From Pontimonas salivibrio (GTDB taxonomy: Bacteria > Actinomycetota > Actinomycetes > Actinomycetales > Microbacteriaceae), in assembly GCF_002950575.1 (NCBI RefSeq), contig NZ_CP026923.1:1-64000 (forward strand): a stretch of 64,000 nt of DNA, read 5' to 3'. Positions 44,742-55,075 of this stretch are shown one piece after another (the stretch's first letter is position 1; every line of letters starts with the position of its first letter). The position numbers were made by a program, and so were the translations under genes. A model generated the notes under the pieces. The model saw nothing but the letters and a program-made list of their open reading frames with translations. It was not told the DNA's origin and made no database searches.

Positions 44742-45553
44742 TACTCACCTCCTGGTTGCGCGCGGCGCCAGACCTCAAGGGCCACCCGGTGTTGGCTCGG
44801 TTCATGGACCCGAAGTGCTCGCACTCCCCTACCGGCGAGCGCGACACTGAGCGCGACGGAGACTCCGTCTCGCTCAGTGGCAGTGTGTCCTTCAGGCAGC
44901 AGTGCTCCGAGGAATCGTTTCCTGGAGCCTCCCACGAGCACGTCGTGTCCCATCTGGGCGATGGCCTCGATACCTCGAAGAAGCTCCCAGTTGTGCTCGG
45001 TGTTTTTGGCAAAACCTAGCCCTGGGTCCAGCATGATCCGCTCAGGGTCAATACCGGCGTCTACGGCAGCATCACGGCGCGTGCCAAGCTCAGCGACTAC
45101 GTCGCTGACGACGTCGCCGTAGTGGGCGAGAGAGTCCATCTGGTCACTGTGGCCACGCCAGTGCATCATCACGTAGTCGACACCGGCTGTCGCAATGCGG
45201 TGGAACATTTCCGGGTCGGCTTGGCCACCGGATACGTCGTTAATGATGTCCGCACCACACTCCACCATGCGCAGTGCTGTGTCCGAGCGCATCGTGTCGA
45301 CACTGACAATGATTCCTTCTTCCACCAGGCCCCGCACCACGGGTTCCAGTCGAGCAATCTCTGTGTCCGCATCGATTCGTGTGGCACCTGGCCTCGTGGA
45401 TTCGGCACCCACATCAATGACGCTCGCACCATCCAAGGCCATCTGCACACCCCGGGCGATGGCTGCATCCGGGTCAAGGTAGAGGCCTCCGTCACTAAAC
45501 GAATCGGGGGTGACGTTTAACACTCCCCACAACGCCGGGACCTGGACGCTCAC
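44741..45553 (-). CDS. folP: Dihydropteroate synthase
   Basis: Joins the pterin pyrophosphate to p-aminobenzoate. WGVLNVTPDSFSDGGLYLD is the signature; GASVIDVGAESTRPGAT, DIINDVSGG, MLDPGLGFAKNTEHN and VLVGGSRKRFLG form the rest of the barrel sites. GTG at 45553. 270 residues. Target family of sulfonamides. Confidence 0.96.
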   Translation of the reverse strand: MSVQVPALWGVLNVTPDSFSDGGLYLDPDAAIARGVQMALDGASVIDVGAESTRPGATRIDADTEIARLEPVVRGLVEEGIIVSVDTMRSDTALRMVECGADIINDVSGGQADPEMFHRIATAGVDYVMMHWRGHSDQMDSLAHYGDVVSDVVAELGTRRDAAVDAGIDPERIMLDPGLGFAKNTEHNWELLRGIEAIAQMGHDVLVGGSRKRFLGALLPEGHTATERDGVSVALSVALAGRGVRALRVHEPSQHRVALEVWRRAQPGGE

Positions 45554-45564
45554 TACTTCAGCCC

Positions 45565-46197
45565 CTAGTTGCTTCCGTGTGGGAGCGTCGGGTCAGCGTC
45601 AGCTAATGGTGCACTACCCATCGATAACAGTGCTTCTCGCCTGGCGGCCGGGTCACGAAAGCTTCCCGCGGTCGCCACGGTGACGGTTTCTGATTCGGAC
45701 AGTTTTGGTCCGCGGTGCTGGACACAACCGTGCTCTCCACGCAAGACCACTACCGAACCGGCGGCAACGCCGGAGCGGACAAGAGCGTCGGCGACCATGT
45801 CGCCCAGGCGCTCTTGCATTTGTGGCCTGGACGCGGCGATTTCGACAACGTCGGCCAGGATTCCCAAACCGACCAGTTTGTCTGCCGGTTGGTACCCCAC
45901 ATCCGCTGTGCCCCGAAAAGGCAGAAGGTGGTGTTCACAGATGGAACTAAAAGCGATGCCGCGAAGGGCGACAAAATCACCGAACTGATCTTCTGCTTCG
46001 GCCAAAGGCCGTGCTTCCTCCAGCACAGTCACTGGGTCAATCCCGACACCGCGGTAGAGCTCCTGGAACAGCTTGCTGACCCGCCCTGGTGTGCCCTGCA
46101 AACCATCACGCTCGGGGTTTTCCCCCAAGGCTTCTAGCAGTTCGGTGACGGCATCCTGGAGCCTTTGGTCATCCACGAAACGACCCACCTGCCACAC
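45565..46197 (-). CDS. folE: GTP cyclohydrolase I
   Basis: First step of folate synthesis. The zinc site is CEHHLLPFRG (Cys, His, His) with the second Cys in GEHGCVQHRGPK. LEALGENPERDGLQGTPGRV is the family start. GTG at 46197 or the next GTG three codons on. 210 residues, so the carboxy end is slightly long. Separate from folP by 11 bases; together with ftsH it starts the folate block. Confidence 0.95.
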   Translation of the reverse strand: MWQVGRFVDDQRLQDAVTELLEALGENPERDGLQGTPGRVSKLFQELYRGVGIDPVTVLEEARPLAEAEDQFGDFVALRGIAFSSICEHHLLPFRGTADVGYQPADKLVGLGILADVVEIAASRPQMQERLGDMVADALVRSGVAAGSVVVLRGEHGCVQHRGPKLSESETVTVATAGSFRDPAARREALLSMGSAPLADADPTLPHGSN

Positions 46198-46245
46198 TCA
46201 GCGCGTCTACCCGGTGAGCTCCAGTGCCCTGTTGGTGGGTGAGCA

Positions 46246-48342
46246 TTACGCACCCGATGGGGTATCGGAACCGGTGGTTTGGGAAGGGGAACCATCGGAA
46301 CTGGAAGTGTTGCGAGAGCCTGTGCCGGCCGGCTTCCCTGCTGTCGCCGACTTGGCCGTCGACTTCGCGGCAGGCTTCTTTGGAGCGGCCTTTTTAGCCG
46401 GAGCTTTTTTCGCCGGAGCTTTGGGTTTTTCCGGTACTTTCACCGGTGGCTTTTTCGACTGCGGACGGCCTTCATAGGAGCGCCAGAGTGGCCGCTCGGG
46501 CAGCTGCTTTACGCCGTCAAAAATGTCAGCCAACTGGTGGTGGTCGAGGGTTTCTTTTTCCAACAGTTCCGTGGCGAGGCGGTCCAAAATGCTGCGGTTA
46601 TCGCTTAAGACTTTCCACGCTTCTTTGTGGGCGTTGTCAATCAGCGCCCGCACTTCTTGGTCGACACGTTCCGCCACCGAGTCCGAATAGTCCCTTTGGT
46701 GTCCCATGTCACGGCCCAAAAACACTTCACCGCTTGCTTGACCCAGTTTCACCGCACCGACGTCACTACTCATGCCAAATTCGGTGACCATGCGCCTGGC
46801 GATACTGGTGGCCTTCTCAATGTCATTAGATGCACCCGTAGTGGGATCCCGAAAGACAATTTCTTCGGCAACACGGCCACCCATGGCGTAGGTCAACTGA
46901 TCGAGAAGTTCATTTCTGGTCACCGAATATTTGTCGTCGAGGGGAACCACCATGGTGTAACCGAGTGCACGGCCTCTGGGCAAAATGGTGACCTTCGTGA
47001 CCGGATCGGTGTTACGCATCGCCGCAGCAGCTAAAGCGTGGCCGCCCTCGTGATAGGCAGTAATCAGTTTTTCTTGATCCGACATCATGCGGCTTCGCCG
47101 CTGCGGTCCGGCCATCACCCGATCGACTGCTTCATCAAGCAGTTCGTTAGTGAGCTTGTTCTTCCCACCGCGTGCGGTGAGGAGTGCGGCTTCGTTTAAC
47201 ACGTTGGCCAAATCTGCCCCGGTGAAACCGGGGGTTTTTCTGGCCAACACGTCGAGGTCGACGTCTTTGGCCATCGGTTTTCCTTTGGCGTGGACATTCA
47301 AAATGGCCGCACGGCCTTTCATATCCGGTGCGTCGACTTGGATTTGTCGGTCAAACCGGCCTGGGCGAAGCAGTGCTGGGTCCAAAATGTCGGGCCGGTT
47401 TGTCGCCGCAATCATGATGACGTTTAGTTTCGGATCAAACCCGTCCATTTCGACCAGCAACTGGTTGAGAGTTTGTTCACGCTCATCGTGTCCGCCACCC
47501 ATACCGGCACCGCGGTGTCGACCGACGGCGTCGATTTCGTCAACAAAGATGATCGCCGGGGCGTTCTCTTTCGCCTGGTTGAACAGGTCGCGCACACGAC
47601 TGGCTCCCACACCGACAAACATTTCGACAAAGTCGGAACCTGAGATGGAATAGAACGGGACATTGGCTTCGCCGGCGACAGCCCGGGCGAGCAGTGTTTT
47701 ACCTGTTCCGGGTGGGCCATAGAGCAGGACACCTTTAGGGATTTTTGCCCCCACTTTGGTAAACCGCTCCGAGTCTTTGAGGAAGTCTTTAATTTCGTCG
47801 AGTTCTTCTATGGCTTCTGTTGCCCCGGCCACATCCTCAAACGTTACCGTCGGAGTTTCTTTGCTGACCAGCTTGGCTTTAGATTTTCCAAACTGCATCA
47901 CCCGGGAGCCGCCACCCTGCATGGAGGTGAGCAGGAACCAGAAGATGATGCCGATAATCAAAAACGGCAACATCAGACCCAGGAAACTAAGAAACCAGTT
48001 TCCTTGGGGAACTTCGTCGGTGAAGGATTCCACCTGGGAGTTATTGACCGCAGCGACAACTTCGTCACCGCGGGGTGCCACATAGTAAAACTGCACCAAG
48101 TTGCCCTGGTTCTCGTACGAGTTTTTCAACTCCAGATCGACGCGTTGTTCGATGTCGATAATGGTGGCTTCTTGCACGCGGTTATCTTGTAAGAGCCCGA
48201 GGCCTTCTTGGGTGGAAATACTTCGGTAACCACCGAGGTTCAGCAGTGACAGGCCCACCACAACGACCAACACTCCGGCGCCGATGTAGGGGATGGGTCC
48301 GCGCACAAGCGACTTCCAGGAAAACTCTTTCTTTTTGGCCAT
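46246..48342 (-). CDS. ftsH: ATP-dependent zinc metalloprotease FtsH
   Basis: Membrane-bound AAA+ protease. Two helices (residues 14-33 and 95-120) enclose an extracytoplasmic domain; Walker A GPPGTGKT, the second region of homology near [19 protein letters not shown], and the zinc motif [10 protein letters not shown] (family usually HEAGH). The last 85 residues are a low-complexity tail rich in K, P, A, then S, T, G, unlike the compact end of many FtsH. ATG at 48342. Confidence 0.96.
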   Translation of the reverse strand: MAKKKEFSWKSLVRGPIPYIGAGVLVVVVGLSLLNLGGYRSISTQEGLGLLQDNRVQEATIIDIEQRVDLELKNSYENQGNLVQFYYVAPRGDEVVAAVNNSQVESFTDEVPQGNWFLSFLGLMLPFLIIGIIFWFLLTSMQGGGSRVMQFGKSKAKLVSKETPTVTFEDVAGATEAIEELDEIKDFLKDSERFTKVGAKIPKGVLLYGPPGTGKTLLARAVAGEANVPFYSISGSDFVEMFVGVGASRVRDLFNQAKENAPAIIFVDEIDAVGRHRGAGMGGGHDEREQTLNQLLVEMDGFDPKLNVIMIAATNRPDILDPALLRPGRFDRQIQVDAPDMKGRAAILNVHAKGKPMAKDVDLDVLARKTPGFTGADLANVLNEAALLTARGGKNKLTNELLDEAVDRVMAGPQRRSRMMSDQEKLITAYHEGGHALAAAAMRNTDPVTKVTILPRGRALGYTMVVPLDDKYSVTRNELLDQLTYAMGGRVAEEIVFRDPTTGASNDIEKATSIARRMVTEFGMSSDVGAVKLGQASGEVFLGRDMGHQRDYSDSVAERVDQEVRALIDNAHKEAWKVLSDNRSILDRLATELLEKETLDHHQLADIFDGVKQLPERPLWRSYEGRPQSKKPPVKVPEKPKAPAKKAPAKKAAPKKPAAKSTAKSATAGKPAGTGSRNTSSSDGSPSQTTGSDTPSGA

Positions 48343-48525
48343 TGGCCGGATGCCTCACTTCACAAGATGGGGGCTGGTGACACCAACGCTTAAGAGTATC
48401 GTCCAGGCGTGTTCGATGCCCCGGAGCGTTCGCCGGGGGCTAAGTGCCGGTTTCTGGCACTGGCCTTCCGGGGCGGGGTTCCTACTCGGGTTTCGGACTG
48501 TCCCACCAGGCGGTTCCCCCACAGC

Positions 48526-48570
48526 GGGTTTTACTCAGGCGAGTTTTACTCGGGCGAGTTTTACTCTGGC
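48526..48570 (-). repeat. Three 15-bp tandem repeats across the hpt stop codon
   Basis: On the hpt strand the unit is GAGTAAAACTCGCC(C/T), seen as GAG-TAA-AAC-TCG/CCG. Each copy repeats the TAA stop in the hpt frame. Coordinates of units: 48526-48540, 48541-48555, 48556-48570. The rest of 48343-48525 shows no gene. Confidence 0.8.
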
Positions 48571-49127
48571 GGGTTGCCGCCGTAAACCTCAGGTTTCAAC
48601 ACAGCCACTGAGGTGAGGCTTCGATAGCGGTTGGCGTAGTCCAAGCCGTAACCGACAACAAATTTGTTGGGAATATCAAAGCCCACATAGTCCAACGGCA
48701 CATCGACCGTCATGGCGTCTGGTTTACGAAGAAGGGTCATGACCCGCAATGACTGTGCCCCGCGGGAGCGGAAGTTTTCTAACAACCAGGAGAGGGTAAG
48801 CCCCGAGTCGACAATGTCTTCCACGATCAACACGTGTCGACCCTCCATGGCGGTGTCGAGGTCTTTCAAAATTTTCACCACACCGCTGGATTTGTGGTCG
48901 TTACCGTAACTGGACACCGCCATCCAATCCATTTCCAGCGGCAGTCGAAGCTCGCGCGACAAATCGGCCATCACCATTACCGCACCACGCAACACCCCCA
49001 CCAACAGCGGGGTTTCACCCTCCAGATCCGATTCGATCTCCCGGGCGATTTCGGCGATCCTCGTCGAAATCTGCTCCGGAGTGAGCAGAATGTCCTCTAA
49101 ATCGCCCTGAACGTCAGCAGTGTCCAT
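48561..49127 (-). CDS. hpt: Hypoxanthine phosphoribosyltransferase
   Basis: Purine salvage: hypoxanthine/guanine + PRPP to IMP/GMP. VLIVEDIVDSGLTLSWLL is the PRPP motif, LLVGVLRGAVMVMADLSREL the early loop and FVVGYGLDYANRYRSL the base-binding end. 188 residues. Its stop is inside a 15-bp tandem repeat. Confidence 0.94.
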   Translation of the reverse strand: MDTADVQGDLEDILLTPEQISTRIAEIAREIESDLEGETPLLVGVLRGAVMVMADLSRELRLPLEMDWMAVSSYGNDHKSSGVVKILKDLDTAMEGRHVLIVEDIVDSGLTLSWLLENFRSRGAQSLRVMTLLRKPDAMTVDVPLDYVGFDIPNKFVVGYGLDYANRYRSLTSVAVLKPEVYGGNPPE

Positions 49128-49169
49128 TAACAGTGTCCATCGGTGTGCTCTTCCCTGTGGTGGCGGGCC

Positions 49170-50255
49170 TTACTGGGGTGAAAACCTCAGCTCATCTCCT
49201 TGCCTGACCACCCTACCGCCGGGAATATCGACTGGGCCTTGCCCCCTCCAGTGGGTGACCAGGCGCATCAACGCTTCCGTGTGGGTGTGGCTGAGGTGGG
49301 ACCCCACAGCATTCTTTGCCACCAAGCGCAACACCCGGGACACCACGGCCGCCGGCTGCGATTGCCACAGCCCCACCGGAACGATTCCTGCGCTGGCCTG
49401 GTCTCCCAACGATTCGTAGACGTCGTTCGCCATCTGATCCAACACTTCACCGTCTTGGCGAACCAGTTCCGCAGTGCGCACTAGGGCATCGGCCACACCG
49501 GGGCCCAACTGTTGCTCCAACACCGGCATCACGCGGTGTCTAATGCGTGGTCTGACAAAACGATCCTCACTGTTGTGGGGGTCAGACCACCAGGCGAGCC
49601 CCGCATCGACACACACCTGCTCGGTTGCCGCCCGGGAGAGTCCCAAAAACGGTCGCCACCACAGTCCAGAGACGCTCTGCATCCCAGCGATGCTCTGTGG
49701 CCCAGACCCACGGGTCAGACCAAGAAGAACGGTTTCTGCTTGATCGTCTTTGGTGTGACCGAGTAACACGGCCGTTGCCCCGCGAGATGCCGCCACAGCA
49801 GACAAGGCCTCGTAGCGGGCATCGCGTGCACGCGATTCGATGTTGCCGGCGTTGCCGGCAACCTCGCGTGACATCACATCACCTGACTCGCTGTCCCCTG
49901 ACCTGATATCCATTGGCCCGATATCCACCGGCACGATGTGAGCGTCGACACCCATGGTCTTCAGGGTCTCTTGGGCCGTGAGGGCGACTTCGGCGGAGTC
50001 ATGTTGGAGTTGGTGGTCGATGATGATGGCTTCTACGCGGTGTCCCGCTCTGGCAAAGACAAACGATGCGGCGTAGGCGAGTGCCAGGGAATCGGCACCA
50101 CCGCTCACGGCAATAAGAAACAAAGAACCAGGGGCAATGCCGCCCGGTCGGGCGGCATCTTCTGCTTCTAGGCAGTCGGTGATGGCCCGCCTGGCATCAG
50201 CCATCGGCGGGGTGAGCCGGGGGCGCCGGGGGGCTTCTGGGGGCTCTAGTGCCAC
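49170..50255 (-). CDS. tilS: tRNA(Ile)-lysidine synthase TilS
   Basis: Converts C34 of the CAU-anticodon tRNA-Ile to lysidine so that it reads AUA. LFLIAVSGGADSLALAYAA is the PP-loop, VLLGHTKDDQAETVLLGL the second motif and RPRIRHRVMPVLEQQLG the R-P block. 361 residues with a shortened carboxy-terminal domain, as in actinobacteria. The start is ATG near 50255; a later ATG at residue 18 could be used. Confidence 0.93.
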   Translation of the reverse strand: MALEPPEAPRRPRLTPPMADARRAITDCLEAEDAARPGGIAPGSLFLIAVSGGADSLALAYAASFVFARAGHRVEAIIIDHQLQHDSAEVALTAQETLKTMGVDAHIVPVDIGPMDIRSGDSESGDVMSREVAGNAGNIESRARDARYEALSAVAASRGATAVLLGHTKDDQAETVLLGLTRGSGPQSIAGMQSVSGLWWRPFLGLSRAATEQVCVDAGLAWWSDPHNSEDRFVRPRIRHRVMPVLEQQLGPGVADALVRTAELVRQDGEVLDQMANDVYESLGDQASAGIVPVGLWQSQPAAVVSRVLRLVAKNAVGSHLSHTHTEALMRLVTHWRGQGPVDIPGGRVVRQGDELRFSPQ

Positions 50256-50307
50256 CCGGTAAGGTTACTTGACACGTTTTTGCGAGACCCCCTCAAGGAG
50301 CACTCCC

Positions 50308-50796
50308 ATGGCCGACTACCCCGCCGTCATTGAAATCCCCCGCGGATCACGCAACAAATACGAAGTAGACCACGAAACCGGTCGAGTGTTTCTCGACCGC
50401 GTGCTCTACACGTCATTTGTGTACCCCGCTGACTACGGCTTTATTGAGCACACTCTTGCCGATGACGGCGACCCGGTCGATGTCCTCGTGATGACCGAAT
50501 ATCCGTTGTTTCCCGGTGTGGGTCTGAAAGTCCGCCCGGTGGCGGTATTCAACATGACCGACGACGGTGGTGTCGACGCCAAAGTGCTCTGTGTGCCCTC
50601 CGGGGATCCCCGCTGGGATTACATCCAAGACATTGACGATGTGCCCGAGTACACGAAGAAAGAAATCGAGCACTTTTTCGAACACTACAAAGACCTCGAA
50701 CCCGGTAAGTGGGTCAAGACTGAGGCCTGGAGTGACAAGGCTGAAGCCGAGAAAATCATCGAAGAATCGGTGAAGGCCTACAACGACGCGAAGTAA
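50308..50796 (+). CDS. ppa: Inorganic pyrophosphatase (family I)
   Basis: Soluble Mg-dependent enzyme. [27 protein letters not shown] and [10 protein letters not shown] (metal aspartates) are all present. ATG at 50308 follows AAGGAG, so the upstream part of the frame (to 50269) is dropped. 162 residues, normal. Divergent from tilS. Confidence 0.95.
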   Translation: MADYPAVIEIPRGSRNKYEVDHETGRVFLDRVLYTSFVYPADYGFIEHTLADDGDPVDVLVMTEYPLFPGVGLKVRPVAVFNMTDDGGVDAKVLCVPSGDPRWDYIQDIDDVPEYTKKEIEHFFEHYKDLEPGKWVKTEAWSDKAEAEKIIEESVKAYNDAK

Positions 50797-50868
50797 CCCC
50801 TACCGGGGTTGCCGGTATTCACGCAGTTCCGACAGTAGGTCGGGCTCTGTCTTGGTGCCCTAACGGTA

Positions 50869-52083
50869 TTAACCGAGTCGAACGCCTCGGTCACCCATGA
50901 AGTAGTACGGGTCCACCGGGTCCCAGTCACGCCTGGTTTCAAAGTGCAGGTGGCAACCCGTGGACCCACCGGTGGTGCCCACGCGGGCAATGAGTTGCCC
51001 GGTCTGCACCCGTTCACCAAAGTTCACATACATTGAGCCCGACTGGAGGTGCATATAGCCGGTCGTAACCCCGTTGCCGTGGTTGAGGCGAATGAAGTTT
51101 CCACCGGTACCCAACCATCCGGCATACGACACAGTGCCTTCCCTTGCGGCATAGACCGGTTGCCCACAGGGGTGGGCAAGGTCGATGCCGGCGTGGAAGC
51201 GGGTGGTGCCATAAATGGGGTGGATGCGGTTTCCAAAGTGACTAGAAATGTAACCCCCGGTGGGACGTGCCCACCCTGCCCCGGAAATTTGTCCGGGGTC
51301 GATCATTCCCCGCACTTCGGAAAGCTGTCTGGCGATCACACCCGCCTGGTAGTCCTCTTCGGTGGCTTCTCGCTCCTCGATGAGGACAGCGAGCTGTGCT
51401 TCGAGGGTGGCGGAGGCTTCTAGTTGTTCGTCGAGTGCTTGGGCGGCGCGCATTGCCGCAGCATTGGCCACTTCGAAGGTGGCTTCTGCTTCGACTTGGA
51501 GCTCTTCTCGAATGTCGGAAGCGACCTCGGCTTGGTCGGTTAACGATTGGGCGGTGTTTTGATCCGCGAGCGCTTTGGAGTAGATGCCGTCGGTTTGTTC
51601 GGCAATTTTGGAGGCGTAACCCAACCGTCGCAGTAAGCCGTCTGCTTCATCAGCGTTCACAAAAATGGTGGCCTGGAGGTCACCACCGCCCACCCGGGCC
51701 AATTCGGCGACGAATTGGCCCGCTTGCATGCGGGATTCTTCAGCGGTTTCCGCTGCGGCATTTGCTTCTGCTTGGAGTTGTTCTTGGGTGTAAATGGCGT
51801 CGTCGAGGTCTTGTTGGGCTTCAACGAAAATTTGGCCAAGCCTGGCCGCTTCTTCTTCAGCGGCTTGGTATTCGGTGGCGAGCTCTTCGATCAGGCCTTG
51901 AAGCTCTTCGATTTTTTCTTGGGTTTTTTCTTCGTTCTCCCGGGCCTCTAAAACGTCCTGCCAGGAGGGATACTCTTTGGCGAAGGCTTGTTCGTGCCAG
52001 ACAATGGTGACACTCAGCACCAAGGCGGCAACGACCGATGTGATGATCGGCAGGCTAATAACACTGTCACGAAGGCTTCGCAC
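50869..52083 (-). CDS. M23 peptidase with coiled coil (cell-wall hydrolase or its activator)
   Basis: An amino-terminal helix (residues 8-30), then a long coiled coil (40-250, A/E/Q rich) and a LytM domain: HFGNRIHPIYGTTRFHAGIDL with zinc ligands H and D, and GCHLHFETR with the catalytic pair. All ligands are present, so it should be an active peptidoglycan endopeptidase. The EnvC/NlpD-like layout suggests cell division. 404 residues. Downstream of the CapBC pair on the same strand, but with 92 bases between. Confidence 0.87.
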   Translation of the reverse strand: MRSLRDSVISLPIITSVVAALVLSVTIVWHEQAFAKEYPSWQDVLEARENEEKTQEKIEELQGLIEELATEYQAAEEEAARLGQIFVEAQQDLDDAIYTQEQLQAEANAAAETAEESRMQAGQFVAELARVGGGDLQATIFVNADEADGLLRRLGYASKIAEQTDGIYSKALADQNTAQSLTDQAEVASDIREELQVEAEATFEVANAAAMRAAQALDEQLEASATLEAQLAVLIEEREATEEDYQAGVIARQLSEVRGMIDPGQISGAGWARPTGGYISSHFGNRIHPIYGTTRFHAGIDLAHPCGQPVYAAREGTVSYAGWLGTGGNFIRLNHGNGVTTGYMHLQSGSMYVNFGERVQTGQLIARVGTTGGSTGCHLHFETRRDWDPVDPYYFMGDRGVRLG

Positions 52084-52175
52084 GAAATATCACGATAGTC
52101 ACACCAACCACACGAGTCCGGGAGCCAGTGGGGTGTGGCGCGGAGGCCGACAGTTCCGCCAGGCACGAGTGCGAG

Positions 52176-53729
52176 CTATTCAACAAACACTTCCACCACA
52201 GTTTTTGGTGTCAACACCCAACTCATCGTGGTGGTGGCATCGGGGGTGACCAGCCATTGAATATCAGATGAGCGCTCACCGGCGAGTTTCCGCAAATAAG
52301 TTTCCACTTGGGCCGCGAGTGGCCTGGGGTATACGGCGGGTTCGCCAAAGCGTGGACTAAGCGGAAAACCCACAATGCGCACCCGCTCGGCTGACTCCAG
52401 TTCAGGCACTAGCTGTTGCAGGGCCAACACATCGACCGTGTTGACCTGCAGTTGCCCCGGGTCTTGGGTAACGACCTGGTCGGGCCGTCCGCTGACATAA
52501 CCGACCACCGAGAACACAACCACTAAGGCAACGGATGTGGCGAGGGCGACATGTTCCACCGGCCGAAAAGCAACCGGGTGGTGTCGCCGCTCGCGGTCAA
52601 CTCTGGCCACCCTGCGCGGGTGGTACCGGGCTTTTTGGCCCGGATTGTCCGGGCCGTAGTGATCGGACTCTCGGAGGACTCGAATCCACGTGTTGCGCAT
52701 CGCGCCGGCTGCGAAACCAAATGCCCACACCACGAGTGCGACAAGTCCCAAAATCACAAACAAACCCCCGCGGGGGTGCTCGGCCAGTAACCACTGGGCC
52801 ACAAATGTGAGGCCCACCACGAGCACACCACCGCCCAGCATTCGAGGGATACCCCGACGAACCGTTTCGCTCACCATTAGCCCGGTCACTAACAGGGGCT
52901 CCACCGCGTACTGTTGGGCAATTTCTGCACCGGGTATCCCCCACCAGTCGGCCCAGAACAGGCCAAACCATGAGGCAATCGCGGAGACGATCATGATCGA
53001 GTACAGGCGTTGTTTGGGGCTCAGCCCCACATACCGGGCAACGGCCCGGTAAATGACGGCACCGATCAGCGCCATCGCCACCACCACAATCGCCGACGTG
53101 GGGTTGAGTAGGTCCACGAAGAACAGTGCGCCGATAATTCCTGCACTGCCCCAGCCGAGTGCGACCCGCACCGCGAGCGCAATCGCAATGGTGGCGAACA
53201 CCAATAGCGGCTCTTGAAGGCTCGGTGCGCTGACCAGCGGCGGGCGATCGCGCACCTCCTCTAGCGCCCAGCCCAGAGGGAGGATCACCAGGTAGGTGAT
53301 GAGTCCAACCCCGGCGGCGGCAGTGAAAGTCTTCAGCGTTCCTTGCCGTTTTGCGTCGTAAGCGGTGAGGCCGTTGGTGACATACAGTCCGGCTGCCAAG
53401 TACGGAGAAAGGTTGCTGAGTGCGGGTGCACCCGCAAGCCACATCAACAACACGTGCACGCCGGCTGGTACGAGGACGGCAATGGCGAACAACCATGCTC
53501 GCGGCAGTGGCCACGTCTTGGCCGCCCACGTCACGGCGGCAATACCGACCAGGCTTAAGACCACCCATCCGGCAATTGTCAGCCACTGCTCACCCAGCAC
53601 CATGAGCGCCAGGTAGGGGCCGGTGACAATGCCGCCACTGGCAATCCGCGACACGTTGTAAAGCATCGCGGAGAGGACCAAGCCGATGACGAGGATGGCC
53701 CGAGCCATTTCGATATCCACACCGGTCAT
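52176..53729 (-). CDS. CapC/PgsC-like membrane protein, apparently duplicated
   Basis: PgsC of Bacillus has about 150 residues; this protein has 517. Two blocks look like PgsC: residues 1-150 (GGIVTGPYLALMVLGEQ and PYLAAGLYVTNGLTAYDAKRQG) and 165-340 (GSAGIIGALFFVDLLNP and VEPLLVTGLMVSETVRRGIP). About ten helices in all. The last 130 residues are a further helix and an extracytoplasmic domain (LESAERVRIVGFPLSPRFG). Overlaps capB-like by four bases (ATGA), so the two act together, probably in polymer synthesis or export. Confidence 0.7.
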   Translation of the reverse strand: MTGVDIEMARAILVIGLVLSAMLYNVSRIASGGIVTGPYLALMVLGEQWLTIAGWVVLSLVGIAAVTWAAKTWPLPRAWLFAIAVLVPAGVHVLLMWLAGAPALSNLSPYLAAGLYVTNGLTAYDAKRQGTLKTFTAAAGVGLITYLVILPLGWALEEVRDRPPLVSAPSLQEPLLVFATIAIALAVRVALGWGSAGIIGALFFVDLLNPTSAIVVVAMALIGAVIYRAVARYVGLSPKQRLYSIMIVSAIASWFGLFWADWWGIPGAEIAQQYAVEPLLVTGLMVSETVRRGIPRMLGGGVLVVGLTFVAQWLLAEHPRGGLFVILGLVALVVWAFGFAAGAMRNTWIRVLRESDHYGPDNPGQKARYHPRRVARVDRERRHHPVAFRPVEHVALATSVALVVVFSVVGYVSGRPDQVVTQDPGQLQVNTVDVLALQQLVPELESAERVRIVGFPLSPRFGEPAVYPRPLAAQVETYLRKLAGERSSDIQWLVTPDATTTMSWVLTPKTVVEVFVE

Positions 53730-54973
53730 ACGTGGGCGCCCATCTGGTCCAGGCGCACCATAGTTCCCCGGCGTCTAAACGTGTTGCGCAAAATGTCTGC
53801 GGTGGGTTCGTGGACGTTTTCCACCAACACGAGGGCTAACTGCTCGACGTCTTGACCTAAGTGGTTACTCATTTCTTGAGCGAGCTTTTCGGGGTCCCGC
53901 ACCAATGACCTGGTCAGTGAAAAAAATGTGGTGGGGGTGTGCACTACCGAATCGCGGTAAAGGTGATGGTGGTGGCGGGTGTTCATCCAACGCGCTAAAC
54001 CGCCAGCAACACCCACCACCTCAAAATGTTGGCGAAGGCTGGCAAAAAAAGAAATGGCCCGTAGGGGTCTCTCCCACCGATTAACCATCACGGGCACAAG
54101 CACCTGCGATTCTCGCTCCAAGCTCGCAAATGCCTCCCACGAGGACTCCGGGTCATTGGCACTGCCCAAGTCGATGAGGGTCACTGTGTGACCGTTTGCC
54201 CTTCTCACCTGGTAGCCCTCAAGAGCGTGGGGCTCGAGGCTTGCCCGTTCCATATTGCTGCGGGCGTGGCGTAGCTCCAGCCCCAAATACTCGGCAACCT
54301 GCAACGCGAGCACAGCGTTAGTGGGGTGGTGGCCCCTGATGGCAACCCCACCTTCTCGTGGGTCCACCTCAATGAGTTCAATACTGTGTCGCTCAGACTG
54401 TTCGCGGTAGTACTGCACAATGTCTGGCTGGGTCACTGCGGTGATGACCACATCACAGCGGTTGATCGAATCGAAAATGCTTTTACCGATCTCGAATTCG
54501 CTCAACCCCTCCTCTTCTAGGTGGTCGAGGCGAATAGTGGGGATGACCACCATGTGGGCACGAATGTGAGATTTCTGCACCAGCTCGATAAGGCTCGGGG
54601 TGACCGCCATGCATTCGAACACCCCCACATCTGCCAGATCTTTCGCCGCCCGCCGCATCGCTTGGGGAAGCTCACACACCGAAGTGGTCCCTGCCCTGGG
54701 TGTGGGGATTTCGCTGCCATCCCCGCGCCGCTCACGTGCGGCGACACCGGAGACTTTCGAATACACCCGGAAGTCTCCCGATAGCGCTGCGTGAACAAGC
54801 CGAACGGTTCCCGACTTTCCCCTAGAGCCCGTCACAAGGATCCGATAGTCCAACGCCTCCCGGGCGCGATGGTTGGCGCGGGCATTCACCAAGACAAAAA
54901 TCCCGTAAGAAACGACGAAAGCGAGCGCGGTCCACCCTGCAACCCAACTGCCAAAATCGACGGCATTTCCCAT
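53726..54973 (-). CDS. CapB/PgsB-like amide ligase (Mur-ligase fold)
   Basis: One membrane helix at the amino end, then ILVTGSRGKSGTVRLVHAAL (P-loop), VCELPQAMRRAAKDLADVGVFECMAV and VVIPTIRLDHLEEEG, which are the marks of PgsB, the ATP-dependent ligase of poly-gamma-glutamate synthesis. 415 residues, as expected. No CapA/PgsA or CapE gene lies nearby. The product may be poly-gamma-glutamate or another gamma-linked peptide; the substrate is not provable here. Confidence 0.78.
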   Translation of the reverse strand: MGNAVDFGSWVAGWTALAFVVSYGIFVLVNARANHRAREALDYRILVTGSRGKSGTVRLVHAALSGDFRVYSKVSGVAARERRGDGSEIPTPRAGTTSVCELPQAMRRAAKDLADVGVFECMAVTPSLIELVQKSHIRAHMVVIPTIRLDHLEEEGLSEFEIGKSIFDSINRCDVVITAVTQPDIVQYYREQSERHSIELIEVDPREGGVAIRGHHPTNAVLALQVAEYLGLELRHARSNMERASLEPHALEGYQVRRANGHTVTLIDLGSANDPESSWEAFASLERESQVLVPVMVNRWERPLRAISFFASLRQHFEVVGVAGGLARWMNTRHHHHLYRDSVVHTPTTFFSLTRSLVRDPEKLAQEMSNHLGQDVEQLALVLVENVHEPTADILRNTFRRRGTMVRLDQMGAHV

Positions 54974-55075
54974 GGCATAGCACCCTTACTGACGTGGGCC
55001 CAGATTAGTGGTCGATATCCCTGTTTGCATTCCCATCCCCGTCGACCTACACTCATAGAGCGCTGAAACCAGCTC

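Noticed and set aside
50795-50810. Terminator at the ppa end (AACCCC-TACC-GGGGTT)
   Set aside because: Stem of six pairs only and no T run follows; too weak to report.
52597-53586. Long minus-strand frame (329 codons) inside the CapC-like gene
   Set aside because: Overlaps the membrane protein in another frame, is rich in R and C, and lacks family motifs; a shadow.
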